Part shown: piece by piece, positions 10,835 through 18,534 of the stretch
Numbering within the stretch: position 1 is the first letter of the stretch
How the letters are laid out: each line of letters opens with the position of its first letter
The notes under the pieces: model-generated
Databases searched by the model: none
What the model saw: the letters and a program-made list of their open reading frames with translations, nothing else
What the model was told of the DNA's origin: nothing
Source of the DNA: Gordonia bronchialis DSM 43247
GTDB taxonomy: Bacteria > Actinomycetota > Actinomycetes > Mycobacteriales > Mycobacteriaceae
Length of the DNA stretch: 64,000 bases
Reading direction: 5' to 3'
Assembly: GCF_000024785.1 (NCBI RefSeq)
Contig: NC_013441.1
Location: 2,356,001-2,420,000 of the forward strand
Made by a program: the position numbers and the translations under genes

Positions 10835-10905
10835 CCGCGCTTTCGTGCTCTCGCCGGACTGAGGTCTCGTCAGTCTCCGATCCTGCAGGTTCAGATCTCG
10901 CAGGG

Positions 10906-13038
10906 TCAGTCCCCGGCGGACGCGGCCGGCGAGGACGACTGGGCGGCAAGGGCTTCCCACTCGTCGACGAGGCTGGAGTCCACCTCACGTACCATCGTGC
11001 CGAGGTGCGCAATGACCTCGGTCAGCTCGTCGGTGAGTACCGAGGTCGGGATTCCTTGTCGCAGAACGCGATAGCAGTCCGAGAGGTAGCGCAGCACCAC
11101 ACCTTCGCTGCGGGCGAGTCCGTAGGAGGAGATGAACTCGGTGAAGGTCATCGCCCGTTCGAGCATCTCGCGCAGGACCGACTTGGGTGACGGGGGTGTG
11201 GCACCCACCCACGGATGTCCGGCCCGGTACACCTCGAAGGCGTAGCCGATCTCCTCGGCCAGGGGTTGCGGCCAGGTGATCTCCTCGAGTCGCGCCATCC
11301 GTTCCTCATACTCCACACCGTCGGCCTTCATCTCCGCGATCGCCTTGTCGCGCGCCACTTTTCGTTGGGCGAGCAACACCGGACGCGGGTCCTCGAGAGT
11401 CGATTCGAGCACCGAGACCACCTCGAGGGTGTGATGGGGAGAGTCCGGGTCGAGGATCTCGAAGGCGGCGAGAGCGAACGCGGACAGCGGATTGGTGAGA
11501 GCGAAGTTCGCCGGCATGTCCACGCTCAGGGCCACGTGACGGCCGGCGTCGTCGGGTTCGGGTAGGGCCACCACGATCCCGGCGTCCCGCAGTCCGCGGT
11601 ACAGAGCGATGGTGTGCCGGATGTGCCGGAGCTGCCGATCGCGGGGTTCGTGATTGGTCTCGAGTAGATGACGCAGCGCCGCGAAGCAGTCGCCGGGCCG
11701 TGCGAGCACTTCGAGGAGCATCGCGATGGTCATCCGGAAGTGCGACCGCAGCGGTTCGTCGGGCGCCTCGATCAGCGCGGTGAACGTCTTCTCGCCCCAC
11801 GACACGAAACCCTCCGGCGGCTTCTTGCGGACGATCTTGCGGAGTTTCTTGGGGTCATCGCCCGCCTTGGCCAGCGCACGTGCGTTCTCCACGTCGTGCT
11901 CGGGGGCCTGGGCCACCACGTAGCCGATCGAATCGAAGCCCGCACGGCCGGCGCGGCCGGCGATCTGGTGGAACTCGCGGGCCCGCAGTCGGCGCACCCG
12001 ATGACCGTCGTACTTGCTGAGCCCCGCGAACAACACCGTCCGGATGGGCACGTTGATCCCGACGCCGAGGGTGTCGGTGCCGGCGATCACCTGCAGCAAC
12101 CCTTGTTGGGCAAGGCGTTCCACGAGTCGGCGGTAGCGCGGCAGCATGCCGGCGTGGTGTACACCGATACCTGCGCGCACCAACCTGGACAGGCTGTTAC
12201 CGAAGCCGGTGTGGAACCGGAAGTCACCGATCGCGGCGGCGATGGCGGCGCGTTCCTCCTTGTCGCAGATCGGTACCGACAGCAGGGCCTGGGCTCGTTC
12301 GACGGCGGCCGCCTGGGTGAAGTGCACGACGTACACCGGCGCCCGGCCCCGGGTCACGAGATCGGAGATGGTCTCGTGGATCGGGGTCATCGCGTAGGAG
12401 TGTTCGAGGGGAACCGGACGGTGGGTGCCGGTGATCGCGGCCGTCGGCCGGCCGGTGCGGCGCCGGAGGTCGTCGACGAAGAAGGTGACGTCGCCGAGGG
12501 TTGCCGACATCAGTAAAAACTGGGTGTGGGGGAGCTCGATGAGCGGGACCTGCCATGCCCAGCCGCGATCGGACTCGCCGTAGTAGTGGAATTCGTCGGC
12601 GACCAGCGTGCCGATGTCGCTGTCGGGTCCGTCGGCCAGGGCGAGGTTCGCGACGATCTCCGCCGTCGCGCAGATGATGGGAGCATCGGGATTGACGGCC
12701 GCGTCGCCGGTCAACAGCCCGACCTCGTCGGCGCCGAACAGGGCGCACAGGTCGAAGAATTTCTCGCTGACCAGTGCCTTGATGGGCGCGGTGTAGAACG
12801 CACGCTCACCCCGGCACCGGGCGAAGTAGATCGCGCCCGCCGCGACGAGCGACTTACCCGAGCCGGTCGGGGTGGCGAGGATGACATGGCTGCCGGCGAT
12901 CAGCTCGAGCAGCGACTCTTCCTGATGTTCGTACAGCTCGAGCCCACGATCGGTCCACCAGGATGTGAACCGGGACAGGGCTTCGTCGTCATCGGCGACG
13001 GGGGTCAGCACCGTGCCGGGTGCCGGGGTACCGATCAC
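10906..13038 (-). CDS. DEAD/DEAH-box helicase, DUF3516 family, short C-terminus
   Basis: A 710-residue SF2 helicase related to the Ski2/HelY type. Walker A is TPTGSGKSLVAAG, motif II reads DEFHYYGE, motif III is SATLGD, and motif VI is QIAGRAGRAGFD. A DUF3516-like region follows the helicase core. Family members recalled from related genomes are about 830-850 residues and continue after the segment equivalent to SSLVDEWEALA; this protein stops a few residues later. The start is the GTG at 13038, overlapping the PAC2 stop as GTGA, so the two genes are translationally coupled. Substrate unknown; RNA processing is likely. Confidence 0.85.
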   Translation of the reverse strand: MIGTPAPGTVLTPVADDDEALSRFTSWWTDRGLELYEHQEESLLELIAGSHVILATPTGSGKSLVAAGAIYFARCRGERAFYTAPIKALVSEKFFDLCALFGADEVGLLTGDAAVNPDAPIICATAEIVANLALADGPDSDIGTLVADEFHYYGESDRGWAWQVPLIELPHTQFLLMSATLGDVTFFVDDLRRRTGRPTAAITGTHRPVPLEHSYAMTPIHETISDLVTRGRAPVYVVHFTQAAAVERAQALLSVPICDKEERAAIAAAIGDFRFHTGFGNSLSRLVRAGIGVHHAGMLPRYRRLVERLAQQGLLQVIAGTDTLGVGINVPIRTVLFAGLSKYDGHRVRRLRAREFHQIAGRAGRAGFDSIGYVVAQAPEHDVENARALAKAGDDPKKLRKIVRKKPPEGFVSWGEKTFTALIEAPDEPLRSHFRMTIAMLLEVLARPGDCFAALRHLLETNHEPRDRQLRHIRHTIALYRGLRDAGIVVALPEPDDAGRHVALSVDMPANFALTNPLSAFALAAFEILDPDSPHHTLEVVSVLESTLEDPRPVLLAQRKVARDKAIAEMKADGVEYEERMARLEEITWPQPLAEEIGYAFEVYRAGHPWVGATPPSPKSVLREMLERAMTFTEFISSYGLARSEGVVLRYLSDCYRVLRQGIPTSVLTDELTEVIAHLGTMVREVDSSLVDEWEALAAQSSSPAASAGD

Positions 13039-14063
13039 ATCGGAGATGGGGGACCCCCGACACCACCGTGCCCGCCCGGGCCGTCACCGCCGGAGCCGTC
13101 ACCGCCGGGGTTGTTGTGCCCGTCGGTGTCCTCGCCGCCCTGCCGGATCTGCTCGGCGAGGAAACGCTCGAGCTCGGCGCCGAGTTCGTCGCCGCTGGGC
13201 AGTTCCTCCTCGGCGGCCAGCAGGGAGGCACGCTCCTGTTGCGCCTGGGTGAACGAGTCGTACTGGGTCTCGAGAGCCGCGACCACCGACTCGATCTCCT
13301 CGTTGCCGGAGACCTCGTTGTCGATCTGACCACGAACCTTTTCCGCGGCACTCTCGAGCGCCGCGGTCGGCAGGTCGAGACCTGTGAGTTCGCTGACCGC
13401 TGCGAGCAGACGAGCCGAGGCGGCGGGGTAGTTGGTCTGTGCCAGATAGTGCGGCACGTGCACCGACAGACCTGCGGCCCGGTAATGGTGCTGGCCCATC
13501 CGCAGCTCGAGCAGCATGGACGCGCTTGCCGGGAGCTTCATGGCCGATCCCCAGCGCGGGAGGTCACCGAGGGCGTCGGGGTCGCTGCCGTGCGCCGTGA
13601 TGGACGGCGGCCGGGTGTGCGGCACGGCCATCGGGATGGCGTTGAGCCCGACGACGTCGGTCACGCCGAAATGATCCGACAGGCGCCGGACGGCGTCGAC
13701 GAACTGTTCCCAGCGCAGATCCGGCTCGGACCCGGACAGCAGCAGAAAACCGCGGCCGGCGTTGTCCCGGATGGCGTGCATGGTGAGCTCGGGCATCGCG
13801 ACTTCGGTGAAGGTCTCGCCGCTGAAGGTGATGGTCGGGCGGCGGGAGCGGTAATCCATCAGCTCGTCGGAGTTGAAGGTGGCCAGGAGTTGAGAATCCA
13901 GGCTGTCCCGTAGATGTGTGGCGGCCAGCGCGACGGCGTGTCCGGCGTCGGCGAATCCCTCGAGTGCATGGATCAGGACGGGGCCGCTCTCGCCGCTGCC
14001 GAGCTGGGGCGCCGGAAAGGCGAGTTCGTAGAGGTGATCGTCCCCCTGTGGGCGCTCGTCCAT
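13035..14063 (-). CDS. PAC2-family protein (proteasome assembly chaperone fold)
   Basis: The 342-residue protein belongs to the PAC2 family (like M. tuberculosis Rv2714), whose eukaryotic relatives assist proteasome assembly. The PAC2 fold covers about residues 8-230 (HALEGFADAGHAVALAATHL, VHVPHYLAQTNYPAASARLL). An acidic helical tail and a Gly-rich end (GGDGSGGDGPGGHGG) follow. GGAGGG precedes the ATG at 14063, which settles the start. It overlaps the downstream helicase gene by 4 bp. The bacterial function is unknown; the actinobacterial Pup-proteasome makes a link tempting but unproven. Confidence 0.87.
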   Translation of the reverse strand: MDERPQGDDHLYELAFPAPQLGSGESGPVLIHALEGFADAGHAVALAATHLRDSLDSQLLATFNSDELMDYRSRRPTITFSGETFTEVAMPELTMHAIRDNAGRGFLLLSGSEPDLRWEQFVDAVRRLSDHFGVTDVVGLNAIPMAVPHTRPPSITAHGSDPDALGDLPRWGSAMKLPASASMLLELRMGQHHYRAAGLSVHVPHYLAQTNYPAASARLLAAVSELTGLDLPTAALESAAEKVRGQIDNEVSGNEEIESVVAALETQYDSFTQAQQERASLLAAEEELPSGDELGAELERFLAEQIRQGGEDTDGHNNPGGDGSGGDGPGGHGGVGGPPSPM

Positions 14064-14319
14064 CTCCGCCCTCCTTTCGGCGTTCGGTGGTGCATTACGT
14101 CGGTGACCCGGCCGGGCCGGTCGAGTCGTCTGCATCTCATTGTCCCGCACAGACCCGCCCGGGGGCCAATCACCCCATTCTCTGGGCGGTGGCAGCGGGG
14201 ACATGACGTGCGAGACGGACGTGATCTACAACCACCTGCGGTCACTGGTGATTCCCGTCGTGTGCCACCGGAGTGTCGGTCGGGCCCGCGGGCCGCGGTC
14301 TTTGGCACAGTAGGCGGTT

Positions 14320-15030
14320 GTGAGCAGACAGTTCGGGCGGCGACGTGCCGGCGGCACACGACGGTGTACTCGCCGACGAGGCGCACCGCCGGTGGCGCTG
14401 GCGCTGGCCGCGGGCATGTGCCTGCTGCTGGCCGCGTGTTCGACGGACGGACAGCCGACCGCCGGGATGCCGGACCTCGCCGGTCGAGCCGTCGCGGCAC
14501 AGGATTTCCCGGCCGGCACTGCGAGTCGCGTTCCCGACCCGGCCGTCGCCGGCGCCCTCGCCGACATCACCGGGGCATCGCGCACGGCGCTCCCCGAGCG
14601 GTGCGCCCCACCGCCGGTGATCGCCGGTGGGGCGGTGGTGCAGGTCGGTCCGGGCGGACAGGACCGCACCACGTATACGGCCGCGGTGGCCTACGCCGGC
14701 GAGCACACCCTCGACGAACTGCGTGCACAGCTCGACGGGTGCACCACGTGGACCACCGGCACCGCGACGGCGGCCACGACGGTCCGCGCCGAGGTGCTGC
14801 CCGCGCCGCCGGCGCCCGATGGGGTGTCCACCCTGGCGCTGCGACGCACCATGGAAACCGGCGGCACGCCGAACGCGCTGATCACCAGCACCGTCACCCT
14901 CATCGGGGAACGCGACGGTATCCGGGTGTACGTCGAGTACCGGTGGCCCTCCTCGGGTCCGTTGCCGCCGGCGGCCGGCACTGCCCTCGACGGACTGTTC
15001 GACAAGGCGATCGCTGCCGCCTTCGGCTGA
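14320..15030 (+). CDS. Putative lipoprotein
   Basis: The 236-residue product has a twin-arginine-rich N-terminus, a hydrophobic signal and a lipobox LAAC with Cys40. The mature part has two further cysteines (ERCAPPP, LDGCTTW) that may form a disulfide. Its central segment (YTAAVAYAGEHTLDELRAQL, then VEYRWPSSGPLPP) looks like a sensor or sugar-binding type beta fold, but I do not recognise a named family. The GTG at 14320 is the only start that keeps the whole signal. It is 256 bp from the divergent PAC2 gene. Exported, membrane-anchored, function unknown. Confidence 0.75.
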   Translation: MSRQFGRRRAGGTRRCTRRRGAPPVALALAAGMCLLLAACSTDGQPTAGMPDLAGRAVAAQDFPAGTASRVPDPAVAGALADITGASRTALPERCAPPPVIAGGAVVQVGPGGQDRTTYTAAVAYAGEHTLDELRAQLDGCTTWTTGTATAATTVRAEVLPAPPAPDGVSTLALRRTMETGGTPNALITSTVTLIGERDGIRVYVEYRWPSSGPLPPAAGTALDGLFDKAIAAAFG

Positions 15031-15146
15031 GCACCCCGGGCCCGGCGGGCCCGCTGACCTGTGGACGCACGCCCACCTGTGCACAACCCCGGGGTCCCGG
15101 AGCCCGACGGGCCGGAACGGGGGTTCGGCGACCCGATGATGACGAC

Positions 15147-16235
15147 ATGTCATCACCGTCACCCACCTCATCCGGCGCGCGTCTCGACGCCACCGCCCTC
15201 CTGACCGCCATCCCGGCCCTGCTCGGGTTCGTCCCGGAACGATCCATCATCGTCGTCGCCGTGGGACCCGATCGCACCATCCGCGCGACGATGCGGCACG
15301 ATCTCGTCCTCGACGAGCGCGGCCGGCCACACGAGTCGCTGATCCGCGTCATCGAGAATCTGGGCACGATCGGTCGCGCTTATGGCGTAGGCGAGATGAT
15401 CGCGATCATCGCCGACGACCGATTCGAGCCGTCCGATGCGCGATACCGCCGCGTGATGGCGATCATCGATCGTGCCTTCGGCGACGTCGGCGGTCTCCGG
15501 TTCGGCTTCGTGGCCAACGAGTTCGTCTGCGGCACACCGTGGTTGATCGTCTGGCGGCCCATCGGTGCGGTCTCCGGTTTCGTGCGCGTCCCGACCGCGG
15601 GTTCCGGTGTGCTCGACGACCCGCACACGTGCCCGACCGCCGTGGCCACTGCTGTGCGTACCGGTCGGCGGTTGTTGTCGAGCCGGTCGGAGATGCAGCA
15701 GATGTTGGAACCGGCGCCGCGCTGCGCCGGCTGCGGAGATCACCGCGCAGAATCCGATGATGAGCGCCAGCCGAGCGACCCCGCCGACCGAGAAGCCATG
15801 CTGGCGCTCATCGTGGACTGTGCCGGACCGGTGGCGCCGCGACTGGACTGCGCCACCCTCGAGAACCTCGAACGCGCGATCACCGACCTCCGGGTACGGG
15901 ATGCCGCCCTGGCGCTCGCGGTGACCGACCTGCGCGACGGGGCCGAACGGCTGTGGCGCGAGCTGACCAGGCGCCTTCGGGGGCGGGGGCGGGCGAGCGC
16001 GGCCACGTTGCTCGCGCATCTGCACTACATCGGCGGCGAGGGAGCATATGCGGGCGTCGCGCTCGACACCGCCCTGAGCGCCGAACCCACCTGGTACTTC
16101 GCCCAACTCCTCGACAGTGCGCTGCGGGCCGGGATGCGGCCGCAGATGCTATGGGAGATGATCGCCGATTCCTATCGCGCAGCGTCGGACCTGGGAGTTC
16201 GTATCCCGGAACCGACGCTGCGCGAAGTGGGGTGA
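15147..16235 (+). CDS. DUF4192 family protein
   Basis: A 362-residue protein of the actinobacteria-wide DUF4192 family. The family signature at the N-terminus is ALLTAIPALLGFVPERSIIV. The C-terminal half has TPR-like helices with LWRELTRRL, YAGVALDTAL and EPTWYFAQLLDSALRAG. Cysteines in APRCAGCGDH suggest a small metal site. The ATG at 15147 opens the conserved region; the frame is open far upstream but that sequence looks non-coding. It runs convergently toward ideR, leaving only 25 bp between stops. No biochemical function is known for the family. Confidence 0.85.
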   Translation: MSSPSPTSSGARLDATALLTAIPALLGFVPERSIIVVAVGPDRTIRATMRHDLVLDERGRPHESLIRVIENLGTIGRAYGVGEMIAIIADDRFEPSDARYRRVMAIIDRAFGDVGGLRFGFVANEFVCGTPWLIVWRPIGAVSGFVRVPTAGSGVLDDPHTCPTAVATAVRTGRRLLSSRSEMQQMLEPAPRCAGCGDHRAESDDERQPSDPADREAMLALIVDCAGPVAPRLDCATLENLERAITDLRVRDAALALAVTDLRDGAERLWRELTRRLRGRGRASAATLLAHLHYIGGEGAYAGVALDTALSAEPTWYFAQLLDSALRAGMRPQMLWEMIADSYRAASDLGVRIPEPTLREVG

Positions 16236-16260
16236 CTTAGTGGTCCCCACCGGACATTAC

Positions 16261-16944
16261 TCAGACCTTCTCGACGAAAACCGAATGCGCCATCTCGTTG
16301 GACAGCGACAGTCCCTCATGCCCGGGGGTGTCGATGCTGACCGAGGTGGGATTGCATGTGACCGTCACCCGCGCGTTGGGTACCACACCGGCCTCCCGCA
16401 GCGTCGCGATGAGCTCGGCGTCGGACTGTGCGTGCTCGGACAGCCGCCGCACGATGACGGCGACCTTGTCACCCTGCGGGAGATCGGAGAGCCGGGTCGT
16501 CGCGGCGTCATTGGTCACCGGCTCGGCGCCGAGCGCCTCAAGGCCCGGGATCGGATTTCCGTAGGGCGAGGTCGTCGGATTCTTGAGAACGGTGAGCAGT
16601 CGACGCTCGACGTTCTCGCTCATCACGTGCTCCCAGCGGCATGCCTCTTCGTGGACCTCGTCCCACGGCATCCCGATGACGTCGACCAGCAGGCGTTCGG
16701 CGAGACGATGCTTGCGCATCACCGCGATCGCGAGCCCCCGGCCCTTGTCGGTGAGTTCGAGGTGGCGGTCACCGGCCACCCGGAGCAGTCCGTCGCGTTC
16801 CATGCGGGCCACCGTCTGTGACACCGTCGGTCCACTCTGCTCCAGCCGCTCGGCGATACGTGCCCGCAATGGCACGATGCCTTCCTCTTCGAGGTCGTAG
16901 ATCGTCCGCAAGTACATCTCGGTGGTGTCAACCAGATCGTTCAC
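16261..16944 (-). CDS. ideR: Iron-dependent repressor IdeR (DtxR family)
   Basis: IdeR binds Fe2+ and represses siderophore genes while activating iron storage. The 227-residue protein is nearly identical at its N-terminus to mycobacterial IdeR (MNDLVDTTEMYLRTIYDLEE). All metal ligands are present: Met10, Cys102, Glu105 and His106 for the primary site, and His79, Glu83 and His98 for the ancillary site. The helix-turn-helix lies at about 27-50 and an SH3-like domain at the C-terminus. The start is the GTG at 16944. In M. tuberculosis sigB is the direct neighbour; here the acetylation pair lies between them. Confidence 0.98.
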   Translation of the reverse strand: MNDLVDTTEMYLRTIYDLEEEGIVPLRARIAERLEQSGPTVSQTVARMERDGLLRVAGDRHLELTDKGRGLAIAVMRKHRLAERLLVDVIGMPWDEVHEEACRWEHVMSENVERRLLTVLKNPTTSPYGNPIPGLEALGAEPVTNDAATTRLSDLPQGDKVAVIVRRLSEHAQSDAELIATLREAGVVPNARVTVTCNPTSVSIDTPGHEGLSLSNEMAHSVFVEKV

Positions 16945-17092
16945 TGTGCGCAGTCCCTTTCGTCCCTCCCAAGACTACCCTGACCAGCGGCGCGAACCGT
17001 TGTCCCGACACCCATGCGGAAAAGGATTGGCCGCGTGGCGCGATCACCGGTCCGTACGCGGGATTCCGGGCCCCTGACGCCGATACGAGACA

Positions 17093-17257
17093 CTGGTGGT
17101 CCGTCTCGGAAATGTGTGACCAGTCTCCGGCGTTCGACCGGCGCCTGGCTGCGTTGTCGTCGATCACGGTAGCGCCGCTATCGCTCTCTCCTCCGCCTTG
17201 CCAGACACCGGTCGCTCCACCGGATACCGGCCACCTATTTCCGAGACAGACCACTAG
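17093..17257. repeat. 165-bp segment bounded by imperfect 21-bp inverted repeats
   Basis: Positions 17093-17113 and 17237-17257 are inverted copies matching at 19 of 21 bases, with an uninterrupted 11-bp core (gtctcggaaat / atttccgagac). The 123 bp between them contain no gene. The segment fills much of the 345-bp ideR-acuC intergenic space; the rest (16945-17092, 17258-17289) shows only a short approach to the AcuC start. No target-site duplication is evident. It could be a small non-autonomous element or a regulatory dyad. The ideR promoter must lie in or next to it. Confidence 0.6.
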
Positions 17258-17289
17258 CCTTGAGTCGTGACCGATCGAACGAGCACGCG

Positions 17290-18534
17290 ATGAGTGCGAC
17301 CGTCATCTGGAGCGAGGACTTCCTCTCCTATCGGTGGGCGGACACCCACCCGATGAATCCGGTGCGGCTGGCGCTGACGATGAGCCTGGCACGCAGCCTG
17401 GGCATTCTCGAGGGCATCGATCCGCAACCGCCGTGCGCGATCGACGACGACGTCCTCAAGGTGGTGCACAGCGCCGACTACATCGACGCGGTCCGTGCCG
17501 TCGGGTCGGGTACCGCATCGTTGTCGGGTCCATTGCTCGAGCGACTCTTCGGACTCGGTGACGCCGACAATCCGGTCTTCGACGGCATGCACGAGGCCGC
17601 CCGGCTCCTGGTGGGCGGCACCGTGGCCGCCGCGCGGGCAGTGGCCTCCGGCTCGGTGGACCGGGCGGTCAACATCGGGGGCGGCATGCACCACGCCATG
17701 CGGTCGCGCGCGGCCGGGTTCTGCATCTACAACGACTGCGCGGTCGCCATCCACTGGCTCCTGGAGAACGGATTCGACCGCATCGCCTACATCGACATCG
17801 ACGCCCATCACGGCGACGGCGTGCAGGCGGCCTTCGTGAACGATCCGCGGGTGCTGACGGTGTCGGTACACCAGCATCCGGCCACCCTGTGGCCGGGTAC
17901 CGGTTGGCCCACCGAGGTGGGCAACGACGACGCCGCCGGGTCCGCGGTCAATCTCGCGTTGATGCCCGACACCCCGGACCGGTTGTGGCTACGGGCGTTT
18001 CATGCCGTCGTCCCGTCGGTGATCGCCGAGTTCCGGCCGCAGATCCTGATCAGCCAGTGTGGCGCCGACAGTCACCGCGCCGATCCGCTCACCGATCTGG
18101 CGCTCACCGTCGACGGCCAGCGGGCAGCGATGATCGCCATGCGGGAGATGGCCGACCGCTACTGCGACGGACGCTGGATCGCCGTCGGCGGCGGGGGATA
18201 CGGCGTGGTCAACGTGGTGCCGCGGAGTTGGTCGCATCTGATCGGGGTGGCGCTGGACCGTGAGGTCGAGGTCACCCGTGCGATCGATCGATCCTGGTGT
18301 GAGACAGCCGAACAGGTGGCCGCCACCGTGTACAGCGATTACTCGCAGCCGCCGGTCGGGGTGATGGGTGACGGTGGCGACACCGACTTCGTCGCCTGGG
18401 ACGGCGACACCGGACAGAGTCCGCCCGAGGGCATCAGCCCCTCCGCCCAGCGGCAGACCGACCGCGCCATCCTGGCCACGCGGCGCGCCGTGTACCCCCT
18501 GCACGGACTCGACCCGGAGGATCCCCGTGACTGA
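17290..18534 (+). CDS. acuC: AcuC-type protein lysine deacetylase
   Basis: A class I histone-deacetylase-fold enzyme of 414 residues, long for AcuC because of a variable tail. Conserved parts include HPMNPVRLALT near the N-terminus and the His pair in GGGMHHAMRSRAAGFCIYND. The zinc ligands are in IDIDAHHGDGVQ and CGADSHRADPL, and a GGGGYG turn is present. In Bacillus, AcuC removes acetyl groups from acetyl-CoA synthetase and restores its activity. The ATG at 17290 opens MSATVIWSED; an in-frame TTG at 17260 is less likely. It overlaps the downstream acetyltransferase gene by 8 bp, so writer and eraser of the same modification are made together. Confidence 0.9.
   Translation: MSATVIWSEDFLSYRWADTHPMNPVRLALTMSLARSLGILEGIDPQPPCAIDDDVLKVVHSADYIDAVRAVGSGTASLSGPLLERLFGLGDADNPVFDGMHEAARLLVGGTVAAARAVASGSVDRAVNIGGGMHHAMRSRAAGFCIYNDCAVAIHWLLENGFDRIAYIDIDAHHGDGVQAAFVNDPRVLTVSVHQHPATLWPGTGWPTEVGNDDAAGSAVNLALMPDTPDRLWLRAFHAVVPSVIAEFRPQILISQCGADSHRADPLTDLALTVDGQRAAMIAMREMADRYCDGRWIAVGGGGYGVVNVVPRSWSHLIGVALDREVEVTRAIDRSWCETAEQVAATVYSDYSQPPVGVMGDGGDTDFVAWDGDTGQSPPEGISPSAQRQTDRAILATRRAVYPLHGLDPEDPRD

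Noticed and set aside
13914-15146. Upstream extension of the DUF4192 frame
   Set aside because: The frame is open for 1.2 kb but passes through the PAC2 and lipoprotein genes in the wrong frame; only the part from 15147 has family motifs.
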